Below, piece after piece: positions 21,833 to 34,092 of a DNA stretch of 64,000 bases; the stretch's first letter is position 1; each line of letters starts with the position of its first letter. Source of the stretch: Coix lacryma-jobi var. lacryma-jobi (Eukaryota > Streptophyta > Magnoliopsida > Poales > Poaceae); contig CM019826.1 of NCBI GenBank assembly GCA_009763385.1, forward strand, positions 59,517,127-59,581,126, written 5' to 3'. A program made the translations under genes and the position numbers. The notes beneath the pieces were generated by a model, which worked only from the letters and a program-made list of their open reading frames with translations, was not told where the DNA came from and did not search any database.

Positions 21833-23167
21833 TCAACTGCTATGAGGAACTTTCTTTGCATCAGGCACTGACATCACTTGTTGGTGGCTACTCTTTAGTG
21901 ACTGGGCTCTGGCTACTTCCATGAGTCGATTGTTGGTCTTTTGGGAGCAAGATCTGACATAATGTCCTTCCTGTTGGCAAAGATAACATCTTCCTTTGGC
22001 TGGATCTGCTGCGGTAGAAGTGTTGTTTGATGTGTTGCCATCTTGTTGACTCGGAGGATTGACTTTTACCAGTTTATTCTGCTTCTTAACTCGCTTCGGT
22101 GGTTGGAATTCTTTGTAGGTGATTGTCCATCCATCTATGTAAACCTCATGTGGAAAGTACTTAACTGGAGGAGCTTCTAAATGATTCTGATCTAGGCTTG
22201 TCTGACCAAGGGTTGAAACTAGATGTGATACAGGAGTAGAACTCAACTGCTGGTGATGTATCAATGGTGGCTCGAATGATTTTGCTTTCCTCTTCTTATC
22301 TTCCTTGACTTCACCACATGGGTTCGCTTTGACCTCATCGTTGGTTGACTTCTCTTGAAGACATGAGTTCCCATAATGCTTGCAACATAGACATCTATCC
22401 TGAACCTCTTGCATCTTACTACTGCTATCTTCCATTAGACTTGCTTCACATTCATTGGGTGATAATGGCATACCTCGATATTCAATCCTTTCGCCTGATG
22501 GTGTTCTAAAAAACACTGAACGTCGGGAATAATTGACCTCACCTTTACGACCCCTTAACCATCCATGTCCAAGGATAACATCGATTCCTAAGAGTTCCAA
22601 AACATTCTGCTCCACTATGAATTCATTGTCTTTTATCTGGACTCTAACATCTCGCCATTCATGGTTTGCCTCAATTTCTCCAGTTGGAGTACGAACTACT
22701 ATAAGCTTCTTTGTTGTCCATTCCCTTATCTTCAGGCGAGCTACAATCTGGGCAGAGATGAACGAGTGCAAGGCACTAGGGTCAAAAAGAACCATGGCAG
22801 GTACTGAATTGACTGGAATCATGCCATACACAGCTTTCTTTGCTCCATGAATGGTGGTCATATCCACATGCTTCAATCTTCCATGGATGTAATCTTGCTT
22901 CACTTTATCACCTTGTATCTGTTCCTTATGGCTCCCTTCCATGTTGGTTGGTCCTCATGTTGCGTCCTGCTGTTGCGTCATTCTTCCCAGGTCTTGACTT
23001 TGCATAGCGATCAACTTCTGTTTGTCAACTGTGGTCAGAGACGACATAGCTTGGTTAACGATCCATCTACTTAGACAGAGGGAAGTTTTCAAAAGCAATT
23101 CAAGGCAAGGAGGGAAGGGGAGAGCAACATTTAAAATTTTAAGCAACAAGGAGGAAATAAATGACAA
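21833..23167 (-). pseudogene. XA ORFa: retropepsin-like plus zinc knuckle, one stop
   Basis: This is the unit A copy of the X leader gene, collinear with the 444-codon frame of unit B. One TGA at 22955-22957 (CGA in unit B) splits it after codon 70. The following 369 codons are open. The motif FDPSALHSFIS stands where retropepsins have Asp-Ser/Thr-Gly, so the glycine is missing. The knuckle CYLCQQEGHYVRSC (CX2CX4HX4C) is near the C-terminus, after the protease-like part. It starts just downstream of the primer site at 23286-23297. Confidence 0.85.
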
Positions 23168-23285
23168 GGGTAGAGATACAATAAAGAAGAAAATACCAAG
23201 GTGGATAAAACAAGGGTTCTATAGCAATTTTCCAAACCTTAAAACGACCAGTTTCTAACTAGGCTTGCGTCCTACAGTCAGCATT

Positions 23286-23297
23286 GCTTTGATACCA
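23286..23297 (-). promoter_or_regulatory. XA primer binding site
   Basis: TGGTATCAAAGC on the minus strand, three bases from the LTR end. It differs at one base from the initiator tRNA-Met site seen in S2 (TGGTATCAGAGC). Confidence 0.8.
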
Positions 23298-23300
23298 CTT

Positions 23301-26300
23301 TGTCACACCCAGTTTTAAGAACAAAACTAGGTATACACCATATGTGAGCCCAGGAAGTCAATTCTCACATATAGTTACAAACAAAGGGTAATATCGAAAG
23401 GTAATGCACAAATATAACGTATATAAAACAAAAGAACATAACCTTAAGGAGCAGACAGTGGGAAGACACTCCGATCTTCAGATGGAGGCTCCAACTTCAC
23501 AGGGACAACTGACTGGTTGATCACAAGCCCAACTTCTCCAACTTCTAGCAAACTGGTACCCATCTGGGATTTTTCCAAAGTGTGGAAAAGTAAAGCAAGC
23601 GTAAGTACATCTCGTACTTAACAAATATAACATGGGGTTCATGAGGCTCAAAAAGGCTGACACTGGTTAACTGCATTAGCTTTTAATTTGTCTCAATTTT
23701 AGCATTAGATAAACGTATGTTATGCTTAAACCTAGATAAACCATATGATCACATTAATTCCATCATCATCATGATATCATTCACATAACCAGTATTAAAC
23801 ATCAATTAACCATTTAACCAACTTTTCTGTGAGTTTTCCGGGCCGCTCGTAACCGTGAGCGCGGCTGATATATCAGTTTTACACTCTGCAGAGGTTGTAC
23901 ACCTTACGCGATGAGTAGTGATTCCCATATGCCGGGGTTTGCAAGGCCCACATTACACTTCCAAGGTGCACGACAGGGTTCACTGTGCAGCCTTTCAAAG
24001 GTTCGTCTAACAAGTTAGGACCGCTAGGTCTTAAGGCAAGGGGATGTAGAGCCCTCCTTCCAGGTGGCACAATAACACGCAGCCTATACACACATGGACA
24101 GAAGCCGCACTATACCCGTCTTGTCAAGCGCCTTATGCGCCCTTTCGGGTAACCACTAACAAGCTAGAAAAGGTCCTTATACTGAGCTAAGGTCAGAGCC
24201 ATATAACTCTCATGGTGGCACTGTAAGTCCTAGCTTTTGCTGACAGATAGACAAGTTTTAATCATCATTAACATAAGTCATTATTCATCATTCATTAATC
24301 ATCAATAGTGATCAGATCATGTCGGTTTAAGTTGAGCACTAGCAATATAGTACTACCCAAATGCATGATATCCCAAAGGTGACAAGGTAATGAATAACAA
24401 GAACCAGATAATCCTTAATGGCAATCAAATGAGACACATGCAATATGAATTAAATGATTACGGTGAATAGGCAACAAGGATGGTCCCATGCTATACTTGC
24501 CTTTAACTCAAGATCCTTCTTCTGTTGACTTGTAGACTTCCAAAGATTGACTCTTGATCACGATCTCTGGATCACGAACTTCTTCTTCTTGATCACCAAC
24601 GTACAACTCACCGACTGGACATACGATCATAGAACACCACGCAAACATCCAACACCAATCATGCAAGGCAAACATAGCCTATGATTAGAACAGTACAGCA
24701 ATCATAAGGAAATAATATAAAAAGTTTTTGAAAACAAATCTATGATTCACTACGATCACACAGACGCGACGATCACGCTTATCGGAGTTATAACGGAAAA
24801 TATATGAACTAAACAAGATTAAGGACACTAATTACTAGATTAGATTTAACTCTAATTTTAATCATAGAAAACAATATTTAAAGTTATATTATTAGAAAGA
24901 TCTTTTTGAAACGAATCTAACGCAAGTTGAGAGGATCAAATCGGAGTTAAAACGAGAGAAGTTATGAGCCTTTGAAATCTGGTGGCAAACTTATATATAA
25001 ATCAAACTTGATTTTGTAATTTGAAATAAATAAAACAAAATTCCAGAATCAACTGGATCGCGCCTCATTAAAGGAAAAGTACAGGGGTTTTGAAGGAAGA
25101 TTCCGAAGACTCATCGCACAGTGTAATTTGGAGTGCGGGTTGAGGCTCAAGAAATTGTAACGGTCTTTATGTAAAATGATGACCGAAAGGGTATCGAGCT
25201 CTTTGGATCGTTGGATTTGATTTCAACAGCACAGATTAGATGGATGAGGGGCGGGCGGCGCTTCCGCCGGAGTTGGAGCAGAGGACGGTGGTTCCTGGCG
25301 GCGCCATGGCCGGAGATGGTGGCGCTCTCGGTTCTAGGGTTTGAGTGCTCGATTTTCGAAGGGGAAAACACAGCGAGCATAGGAAACTTACGGGGAGCTC
25401 ACCTGAGCCAAGAATAGGGTCGGGGAAAACTCGGTGACGGCGTGAAGTACGATGAGGCGGCGGCGGGGTTCTGCATGTCCGGCGAGCTCGGGGTTAGCGA
25501 AAATAGAAGGAGAAAAGAGAGAAAAACATTCGAGTGTCTTCGGGAGGTCGATGCGGAGCTCGAGGAACCTTCGGTGGGCGCTGGAACTTGCCGAATCGCC
25601 AAGCAGACAGCGGCGAGATCTAGCAGGACGCTGGAGCTCGCGGCTATAGCGGATTAAGGCATCAGGGCTCGTGATTTTTGCAAGAGGAGAGGCGGTGGAG
25701 GGTCACGAAACTTTATAGGGGGCTTGGCGTGGAGGATAAGGCAAAGAGGAAGCCAGCGACGGGGTGAACTCGGGCTTGGGTTCGAGTCCGGCAAGGATAC
25801 TGCAAGGTAGGGGACGACCGATATGCGGGGTCCACCTGCCAGGGAGCGAAGGAGCGTGCGCGTGCGGGAAACGCCACGCTGACGGGCGGGCCCATGGAGT
25901 CACTGGGAGTGAGGCTCGCGCGCGCGGGTGACTGTGGCCGCGGAGTTGGGCCGGCCCAGGAGGAGAAAGCCAGCGCAAGGAGCGGGAACTAGGCCGACGC
26001 TGGGCCACGCAAGAAGAAAGGAGGAAGGCTTGATCGGGGAGGAGTGCTCGGGCTGGTAGCAAGCCGGTTGGCCGACGGGCCTGCAGCGGGGAGGAGGAGA
26101 AGAGGCGAGTGAAGCCGGGCTGGTTGGGCCGCCAGCTCGGGCCGAAAGCCAAGGAGGAGAGGAAGGAGAAGGAAAAAGCCTTTTCTTTTTATTTACCTTT
26201 TTCAAAGCATTTTCAAACCAAAATTTGAATTTTAACAAAAACCACACATCACAAAAACTCAAATGCACCAACATGAATGCACAAACATGTTTCTAAAACC

Positions 26301-26414
26301 TAGGATAAATTTTAATTTAGAGAAAACTTTTATTTCCCTATATTTTATGATCACAAAAATTCATAAAAAAACATTTTAACTCTAATTTCAGAAATGCTAT
26401 TTCAGGGTGTGACA
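23301..26414 (-). repeat. X LTR 2, shared by units A and B (3,114 bp)
   Basis: It is complete, with TGTCACACCC at the low end and GGGTGTGACA at the high end. It serves at once as the 5' LTR of unit A and the 3' LTR of unit B, since a primer site adjoins one side and a polypurine tract the other. The part at 25200-26150 is GC-rich. Open frames inside it are on both strands and are not supported as genes. Confidence 0.92.
25711..25720 (-). promoter_or_regulatory. Candidate TATA box of X LTR 2
   Basis: CCCTATAAAG on the minus strand, in a GC-rich setting and conserved at 32353-32362 and 50307-50316 in the other LTRs. The position would place the transcript start inside the LTR. This rests on motif and conservation only. 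Confidence 0.45.
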
Positions 26415-26635
26415 AAACTACCCCCTTAAGAGAATCTCGTCCAGAGATTCGGGAGAGACTTAGAGCACAGGAGAGAAATGAGAAAAGATCTTGATAACAC
26501 TTCCACTTCACACTTGTATACCAAGCTTATAAGACCACTAATGTTTCATGATCATAACTTGTGAACAAAGATTCCATGAAAAGATTTATTATCCTTGATT
26601 ATCCCTAACTTGTCTTGATCGCTAACTTGATTGGC

Positions 26636-27559
26636 TTACAACTCAAAGAGATGTGGAAACTTGATCTGAAGTTGTTCCTCGGTTTCCCACATTGCCTCTT
26701 CTTCACTTAGGTTACTCCACTGAACCTTACACACTTTAAACATTCTTCCATTAAAACTTCTTCAGGCGGTTTCTAGAATCTTGACCGGATATCCTGCATT
26801 TGCCAGATGGTTTGTTGTATCGACTTCCACTAAAGATGTTTCCCCATCTGTGTTCTTAGCTATATGCTCATCATTATCCACGATAGCATCCTTAGTCTGG
26901 ACCCCATTGTACAAGTCATCAGCTTTCTCAGATTGAAATTGACAACCGTGATACTCAGTTCTTTTCTCTGACGGTACAATTAGAAGCATTGTGCATTGAG
27001 TACCATGAATTACTCCTTTGTGCGCACACAACCATCCATTACCAAGAACCATAGGAATATTGAGTGACTCCAAAACAATGAAGGTTACGGTAAAGTTTTC
27101 CTTGTTTATGACAAGACTGACTTTCGGGCACATCTGATCTGCCTGTATTTCTCCAACAGGGGTATGAACTATCAAGGGACTCTTTGTTGGACACTTCGCC
27201 ATCTTGTTCCTCTCTAACCACTCGACGGAGATGAAAGAGTGCGAAACACTGAGATCAAACAGAGCAAAAACTTGTGTTGAGCTCACTTGAATGTAACCAC
27301 CAACCATTTTTGTAGCTCCTTGAATGTTATGCATATCTATATTGCTCAGCCTTCCATTGACATAATTGCGATGTGCTCTACTTTCTTCAATAAGCTTCTT
27401 ATTGGCTTTCCTTTTTAGCTTTCGTTGTTGTGGATTCCGACTCGGATCACTCCCAACTTGAACTTCAACATTGTTGTTTTGATAGTGCTTAGCTTTATTG
27501 TACTCGTGATCATCTGTGAGAGGTGGCATATAGGGGTCCTGATTCATGGTGTGCCACAC
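26636..27559 (-). pseudogene. XB ORFb: retropepsin-like domain plus chromodomain-like integrase tail
   Basis: The ATG at 27557-27559 opens 265 codons to a TGA at 26762-26764. The same frame then continues 41 codons to a TAA at 26636-26638. Residues about 64-205 form a retropepsin-like domain paralogous to that of ORFa. FDLSVSHSFIS (101-111) replaces the catalytic Asp-Ser/Thr-Gly with Asp-Leu-Ser, and the second hydrophobic Leu-Gly motif is VLGNGWL (171-177). Before the stop comes YPVKILETA. After it come VCKVQWSNLSEEEAMWETEE and FPHLFEL, typical of the chromodomain-type C-terminus of Tekay/Del integrases. The RT, RNase H and integrase core that should lie between are absent, so this looks like a deletion fusion. 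A catalytic role is unlikely. Confidence 0.82.
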
Positions 27560-28477
27560 TTCCTGTCATCAGGTGACCAATAAAAGCAACATGAGCAAGG
27601 ATAGTTGATCATAGTCATGAAGTACCATGAGAGACAACTCACAACTTCAATATCTGTTGATCAAAGCACTACCCTCCTTAAGAAAGGACCAACTAGAGAA
27701 CACAAAAGGGTAGCTTGCATATTATTTCCAGCATGTTGACAGCCATAACCAACTTCTGATATCCCAGAGAAACTCATATGTAAAGGTAAGAACAAGAATT
27801 CTGAAATTTCTCGCGAGTAGCAAAACAACAGTGCAGTAAAACAGCCATAACTCGAGCTCTGTTTATCCAATGAAGTTGAAGTTTACCTTTCTGAAAAGCT
27901 TATGAAATCCTCTACAACTTTCGTGTAGAACACATTTCCATATTCTGTATTTAAGGTCGTCGAAAACAGCAGACAACAGAAACTATTCTAGATTCGAGAC
28001 AGCACAGATGCATCGACTTGTGAATTTCATAACTCCAAAACCATAAAAGCTATCAGGGTGGTTCTTGCACTCAGAGACAGATCATGGAGTCTACTTGTGT
28101 CCAGAATTGTTCCATGATGTTTGTACATACATAAACAGTGATATAAGCTGATAAAGACAGACTGCTCCGGAAGGATAGGATAGAGGGAACAAAAAAAACA
28201 GAAACCCAACCTTCTATGCATGAACCTTAAGCATATCAACTAAACTTAAATGAGATTGGGAGAAAAGCCACAAAATCATTTGCACTCATTACGAAGATGC
28301 AAAACAACCATTAACATAAAGACAACCAACCAAACATTACAGATTCAAAAGCCACACATGGGCCAAAGACTTGACTCAACTTCGTTACTAGCATTTTATT
28401 ACATAAGGGATCAAGAACTAGAACACGATACATCTGCAAGAACATCGGGGCAGCTTTTCTTGTTCACTCTTCATTTG
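27560..28477 (-). other. XB spacer between ORFa and ORFb
   Basis: This 0.9-kb stretch aligns with 20926-21832 and 34093-35010. No known domain was recognised on either strand. Short frames at 28027-28239 and 27661-27870 (minus) are kept in two or three units but show no motif. Confidence 0.6.
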
Positions 28478-29812
28478 TCAACTGCTATCAGGGACTTCCT
28501 TTGCATCAGGCACAGACATCATTTGTTGGTGGCTACTCTGTAGTGACTGGGCTCTTGCTACTTCCAAGAGTCGACTGTTGGTCTTTTGGGGGCAAGATCT
28601 GACATAATGTCCTTCCTGTTGGCAAAGATAACATCTTCCTTTGGCTGGATCTGCTGCGGTAGTAGTGTTGTTTGATGTGTTGCCTTCTTGCTGACTCGGA
28701 GGATTGACTTTTACCAGTTTATTCTGCTTCTTAACTCGCTTCGGTGGTTGGAATTCTTTGTAGGTGATTGTCCATCCATCTATGTAAACTTCATGTGGAA
28801 AGTTCTTAACTGGAGGTGCTTCTAAATTCTTCTGATCTAGGCTTGTCTGACCAAGGGTTGAAACTAGATGTGATACTGGAGTAGAACTCAACTGTTGGTG
28901 ATGTATCAACGGTGGCTCGAATGATTTTGCTTTCCTCTTGTTATCTTCCTTGACTTCACCACTTGGGTTCGCTTTGACCTCATCGTTGGTTGACTTCTCT
29001 TGAAGACATGAGTTCCCATAATGCTTGCGACATAGACATCGATCCTGAACCTCTTGCATCTTACTACTGCTATCTTCCATTAGACTTGCTTCACATTCAT
29101 TGGGTGATAATGGCATACCTCGATATTCAATCCTTTCGCCTGATGGTGTTCTTAAAAACACTGAACGTCGGGAATAATTGACCTCAACTTTACGACCCCT
29201 TAACCATCGATGTCCAAGGATAACATCGATTCCTAAGAGTTCCAAAACATTCAGCTTCACTATGAATTCACTGTCTTTTATCTGGACTCTAACATCTCGA
29301 CATTCATGGTTTGCCTCAATTTCTCCAGTTGGAGTACGGACTACTACAAGCTTCTTTGTTGTCGATTCCCTTATCTTCAGGCGAGCTACAAACTGGGCAG
29401 GGATGAACGAGTGCGAGGCACTAGGGACAAAAAGAACCATGGCAGGTAGTGAATTGACTGGGATCATGCCATACACAGCTTTCTTTGCTCCATGAATGGT
29501 GGTCATATCCACATGCTTCAATCTTCCATGGATGTAATCTTGCTTCACTTTATCACCTTGTATTTGTTCCTTATGGCTCCCGTCCATGTTGGTTGGTCCT
29601 CGTGTTGCGTCTTGCTGTTGCGTCATTCTTCCCAGGTCTTGACTTTGCATAGCGATCAACTTCTGTTTGTCAACTGCGGTCCGAGACGACATAGCTTTGT
29701 TAACGATCCATCTACTTAGATAGAGGGAAGTTTTCAAAAGCAATTCAAGGCAAGGAGTGAAGGTGAGAGCAACATTTAAAATTTTAAGCAACAAGGAGGA
29801 AATAAATGACAA
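28478..29812 (-). CDS. XB ORFa: retropepsin-like domain followed by CCHC zinc knuckle
   Basis: This is the only copy of ORFa that is open over its full 444 codons. The first ATG is at 29812. A second in-frame ATG (codon 41, MSSRTAV, 29692) could be the true start. Residues about 93-232 are retropepsin-like: VPSASHSFI (129-137) sits at the active site, and DVILGHRWL (195-203) is the usual second motif. Asp is also lost here (Val), although units A and C keep Asp-Pro-Ser. A basic, Pro-containing linker follows. A CCHC knuckle with C394, C397, H402 and C407 ends the protein. No capsid domain is seen. The protease-then-knuckle order is opposite to normal gag-pol. It probably binds nucleic acid, and proteolysis is doubtful. 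Confidence 0.8.
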   Translation of the reverse strand: MSFISSLLLKILNVALTFTPCLELLLKTSLYLSRWIVNKAMSSRTAVDKQKLIAMQSQDLGRMTQQQDATRGPTNMDGSHKEQIQGDKVKQDYIHGRLKHVDMTTIHGAKKAVYGMIPVNSLPAMVLFVPSASHSFIPAQFVARLKIRESTTKKLVVVRTPTGEIEANHECRDVRVQIKDSEFIVKLNVLELLGIDVILGHRWLRGRKVEVNYSRRSVFLRTPSGERIEYRGMPLSPNECEASLMEDSSSKMQEVQDRCLCRKHYGNSCLQEKSTNDEVKANPSGEVKEDNKRKAKSFEPPLIHHQQLSSTPVSHLVSTLGQTSLDQKNLEAPPVKNFPHEVYIDGWTITYKEFQPPKRVKKQNKLVKVNPPSQQEGNTSNNTTTAADPAKGRCYLCQQEGHYVRSCPQKTNSRLLEVARAQSLQSSHQQMMSVPDAKEVPDSS

Positions 29813-29930
29813 GGGTAGAGATACAATAAAGAAGAAAATACCAAGGTGGATAGAACAAGGGTTCTATAACAATTTTCAAAACCTTAAAACGACCAGTTTC
29901 TCACTAGGCTTGCGTCCTACAGTCATCATT

Positions 29931-29942
29931 GCTTTGATACCA
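29931..29942 (-). promoter_or_regulatory. XB primer binding site
   Basis: TGGTATCAAAGC on the minus strand, beside X LTR 3, identical to the unit A site. Confidence 0.8.
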
Positions 29943-29945
29943 CTT

Positions 29946-32900
29946 TGTCACACCCGGTTTTAAGAACAAAACCAGGTATACACCATATGTGAGCCCAGGA
30001 AGTCAATTCTCACATATAGTTACAAATAAAGGGTAATATCGAAAGATAATGCACAAATATAACGTATATAAAACAAAAGAACATAACCTTAAGGAGCAGA
30101 CAGCGGGAAGACACTCCGATCTTCAGATGGAGACTCCAACTTCATAGGGACAACTGACTGGTTGATCACAAGCCCAGCTTCTCCATCTTCTAGCAAACTG
30201 GTACCCATCCGGGATTTTTCCAAAGTGTTGAAAAGTAAAGCAAGCGTAAGTACATCTCGTACTTAACAAATATAACATGGGGTTCATGAGGCTCAAAAAG
30301 GCTAACACTGGTTAACTGCATTAGCTTTTAATTTTTCACAATTTTACCATTAGATAAACGTATGTTATGCTTAAACCCAGATAAACCATATGATCACATT
30401 AATTCCATCATCATCATGATATCATTCACATAACCAGTATTAAACATCAATTAACCATTTAACCAACTTTTCTGTGAGTTTTCCGGGCCGCTCGTAACCG
30501 TGAGTGCAGCTGATACATCAGTTTTACACTCTGCAGAGGTTGTACACTTTACCCGATGAGTAGTGATTCCCATATGCCGGGGTTTGCAAGGCCCACATTA
30601 CACATCCAAGGTGCACGGCAGGGTTAACTGCGCAGCCTTTCAAAGGTTCGTCTAACAAGTTAGGGCCGCTAGGTCTTAAGGCAACGATGTAGAGCCCTCC
30701 TTCCAGGTGGCACAATAACACGCAGCCTATACACACGTGGACAGAAGCTGCACTATACCCATCTCGTCAAGCGCCTTATGCGCCCTTTTGGGTAACCACT
30801 AACAAGCTAGAAAAGGTCCTTATACTGAGCTAAGGTCAGAGCCATATAACTCTCATGGTTGCACTGTAAGTCCCAGCTTTTGCTGACAGATAGGCAAGTT
30901 TTAATCATCATTAACATAAGTCATTATTCATCATTCATTAATCATCAATAGTGATAAGATCATGTTCGTTTAAGTTGAGCACTAGCAATATAGTACTACC
31001 CAAATGCATGATATCCCAAAGGTGACAAGGTAATGAATAACAAGAACTAGATAATCCTTAATGGAAATCAAATTAGACACATGCAATATGAATTAAATGA
31101 TTACGGTGAATAGGCAACAAGGATGGTCCCATGCTATACTTGCCTTTAACTCAAGATCCTTCTTCTGTTGACTTGTAGACTTCCAAAGATTGACTCTTGA
31201 TCACTATCTCTGGATCACGAACTTCTTCTTCTTGATCACCAACGTACAACTCACCGACTGGACATACGATCATAGAACACCACGCAAACATCCAACACCA
31301 ATCATGCAAAGCAAACATAGCCTATGATTAGAATAGTACACCAATCATAAGAAAATAATATAAAAAGTTTTTGAAAACAAATCTATGATTCACTACGATC
31401 ACACAGACGCGACGATCACGCTTATCGGAGTTATAACGAAAAATATATGAACTAAACAAGATTAAGGACACTAATTACTAGATTAGATTTAACTCAAATT
31501 TTAATTATAGAAAATAGTATTTAAAGTTATATTATTAGAAAGATCTTTTTGAAATGAATCTAACGCAGGTTGAGAGGATCAAATCGGAGTTAAAACGGAG
31601 AAGTTATGAGCATTTGAAATCTGGTGGCAAACTTGTAAATAAATCAAACTTGATTTTGTAATTTCAAATAAATAAAACAAAATTCCAGAATCGACTTGAT
31701 CGCGCCTCATTAAAGGAAAAGTAAAGGGGTTTTGAAGGAAGATTCTGAAGACTCATCGCAAAGTGTAATTTGGAGTGCGGGTTGAGGCTCAAGAAATTGT
31801 AAGGGTCTTTATGTAAAATGATGACCGAAAGGGTATCGAGCTCTTTGGATCGTTGGATTTGATTTCAACAGCACAGATTAGATGGATGAGGGGCGGGTGG
31901 CGCTTCCACCGGAGTTGGAGCAGGGGACGGTGGTTCCTAGCGGCGCCATGGCCGGAGATGGTGGCGCTCTCGTTTCTAGGGTTTGAGTGCTCGATTTTCA
32001 AAGGGGAAAACACAGCGAGCATAGGAAACTTTCGGGGATCTCACCTGAGGCAAGAACAGGGTTGGGGAAAACTCGGCGACGGCGTGAAGTACGACGAGGC
32101 GGCGGCGAGGTTCTGCAAGTCCGGCGAGCTCGGGGTTAGCGAAAATAGAAGGAGAAAAAAGAGAAAAACGTTCGGGTGTCTTCGGGAGGTCGATGCGGAG
32201 CTCGAGGAACCTTCGGTGGGCGCTGGAACTTGCCGAATTGCCAAGCAGACAGCGGCGAGATCTAGCAGGACGGTGGAGCTCGCGGCTATAGCGGATTAGG
32301 GCATGAGGGCTTGTGCTTTTTGCAAGAGGAGAGGCAGTGGAGGGTCACGAAACTTTATAGGGGGCTTGCCGTGGAGGATAAGGCAAAGAGGAAGCCAGCG
32401 ACAGGGCGAACTCGGGCTTGGGTTCGAGTCCGGCAAGGATACTACAAGGTAGGGGACGACCGATTGGCGGGGTCCACCTACCAGGGAGCGAAGGAGCGTG
32501 CACGTGCGGGAAACGCCACGCTGACGGGCGGGCCCATGGAGTCACCGGGAGTGAGGCTCGCGCACGCGGGTGAGTGCGGCCGCGGAGTTGGGCCGGCCCA
32601 GGAGGAGAAAGCCAGCGCAAGGAGGGGGAACCTGGCCGACGCTGGGCCGCGCAAGAAGAAAGGAGGAAGGCTTGATCGGGGAGGAGTGCTCGGGCCGGTA
32701 GCAGGCCGGTTGGCCAACGGGCCTGCGGCGGGGAGGAGGAGAAGAGGGGAGTGAAGCCGGGCTGGTTGGGCCGCCAGCTCGGGCCGAAAGCCAAGGAGGA
32801 GAGGAAGGAGAAGGAAAAAGCCTTTTCTTTTTATTTACCTTTTTCAAAGCTTTTTCGAACCAAAATTTGAATTTTAACAAAAACCACACATCACAAAAAC

Positions 32901-33058
32901 TCAAATGCACCAACATGAATGCACAAACATGTTTCTAAAACCTAGGATAAATTTTAATTTAGAGAAAACTTTTATTTCCCTATATTTTATGATCACAAAA
33001 ATTCATAAATAAAACATTTTAACTCTAATTTTAGAAATGCTAATTTCAGGGTGTGACC
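29946..33058 (-). repeat. X LTR 3, shared by units B and C (3,113 bp)
   Basis: Complete apart from one terminal base: the high end reads GGGTGTGACC where the others have GGGTGTGACA. It is shared between neighbouring units as for LTR 2. The candidate TATA word is at 32353-32362 (minus). Confidence 0.92.
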
Positions 33059-33254
33059 AAACTAACCCCCTTAAGAGAATCTCGTCCCGAGATTCGGGAG
33101 AGACTCAGAGCACAGGAGAGAAACGAGAAAAGATCTTGATAACACTTCCACTTCACACTTGTATACCAAGCTTGTCAGACCACTGATGTTTCATGATCAT
33201 AACTTGTGAACAAAGATTCCATGAAAAGATGTCTTGATCGCTAACTTGATTGGC

Positions 33255-34092
33255 TTACAACTCAAAGAGATGTGGAAACTTGATCTGCAGTTGTTCCTCG
33301 GTTTCCCACATTGCTTCTTCTTCACTTAGGTTACTCCACTGAACCTTACACACTTTAAACATTCTTCCATTAAAACTTCTTCAGGTGGTTTCTAGAATCT
33401 TGACCGGATATCCTGCATTTGCCAGATGGTTTGTCGTATCGACTTCCACTAAAGATGTTTGCCCATCTGTGTTCTTAGTTATATGCTCATCATTAAGTAC
33501 CATGAATTACTCCTTTGTGCATTGTGCATTGAGTACCATGAATTACTCCTTTGTGCGCACACAACCATCCATTATTAAGAACCATAGGAATATTGAGTGA
33601 CTCCAAAACAATGAAGGTTACGGTAAAGTTTTTCTTGTTTATGACAAGACTGACTTTCGGGCACATCTGATCTGCCTGTATTTCTCCAACTGGGGTATGA
33701 ACTATCAAGGGACTCTTTGTTGGACACTTCGCCATCTTGTTCCTCTCTAACCACTCGACGGCGATCAAAGAGTGCGAAGCACAGGGATCAAATAGAGCAA
33801 AAACTTGTGTTGAGCTCACTTGAATGTAACCACCAACCATTTTTGTAGCTCCTTGAATGTTATGCATATCCATATTGCTCAGCCTTCCATTGACATTATT
33901 GCGATGTGCTCTACTTGCTTCAGTAAGCTTCTTATTAGTTTTCCTTTTTCGCTTTCGTTGTTGTGGATTCTGACTCGGATCACTCCCAACTTGAACTTCA
34001 ACATTGTTGTTTTGATAGTGCTTAGCTTCATTGTACTCGTAATCATCAGTGAGAGGTGGCATATAGGGGTCCTGATTCATGGTGTGCCACAC
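33255..34092 (-). pseudogene. XC ORFb, broken by a rearrangement
   Basis: The N-terminal 199 codons (34092 to 33493) align with unit B and include FDPCASHSLIA at the protease motif, where Cys replaces Gly. At about 33496-33556 roughly 120 bases present in unit B are missing, and a short segment containing AGTACCATGAATTACTCC is duplicated. This shifts the frame before the chromodomain-like tail. The tail itself (33255-33380) is still readable after a TGA at 33381-33383, as in unit B. Confidence 0.8.

Noticed and set aside
25442..25657. Small ORFs near the GC-rich end of the X LTR as a promoter-linked gene
   Set aside because: The start and frame differ among LTR copies, and the region is best explained as LTR.
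27560..28477. Reverse transcriptase remnants in the X spacer
   Set aside because: No YxDD-type motif or RT block could be read in any frame in the three aligned spacers.
31853..32299. 148-codon plus-strand frame inside X LTR 3, antisense to the element
   Set aside because: Copies in LTR 2 and LTR 4 are broken by stops. Similarity is explained by recent shared origin, and there is no recognisable motif.
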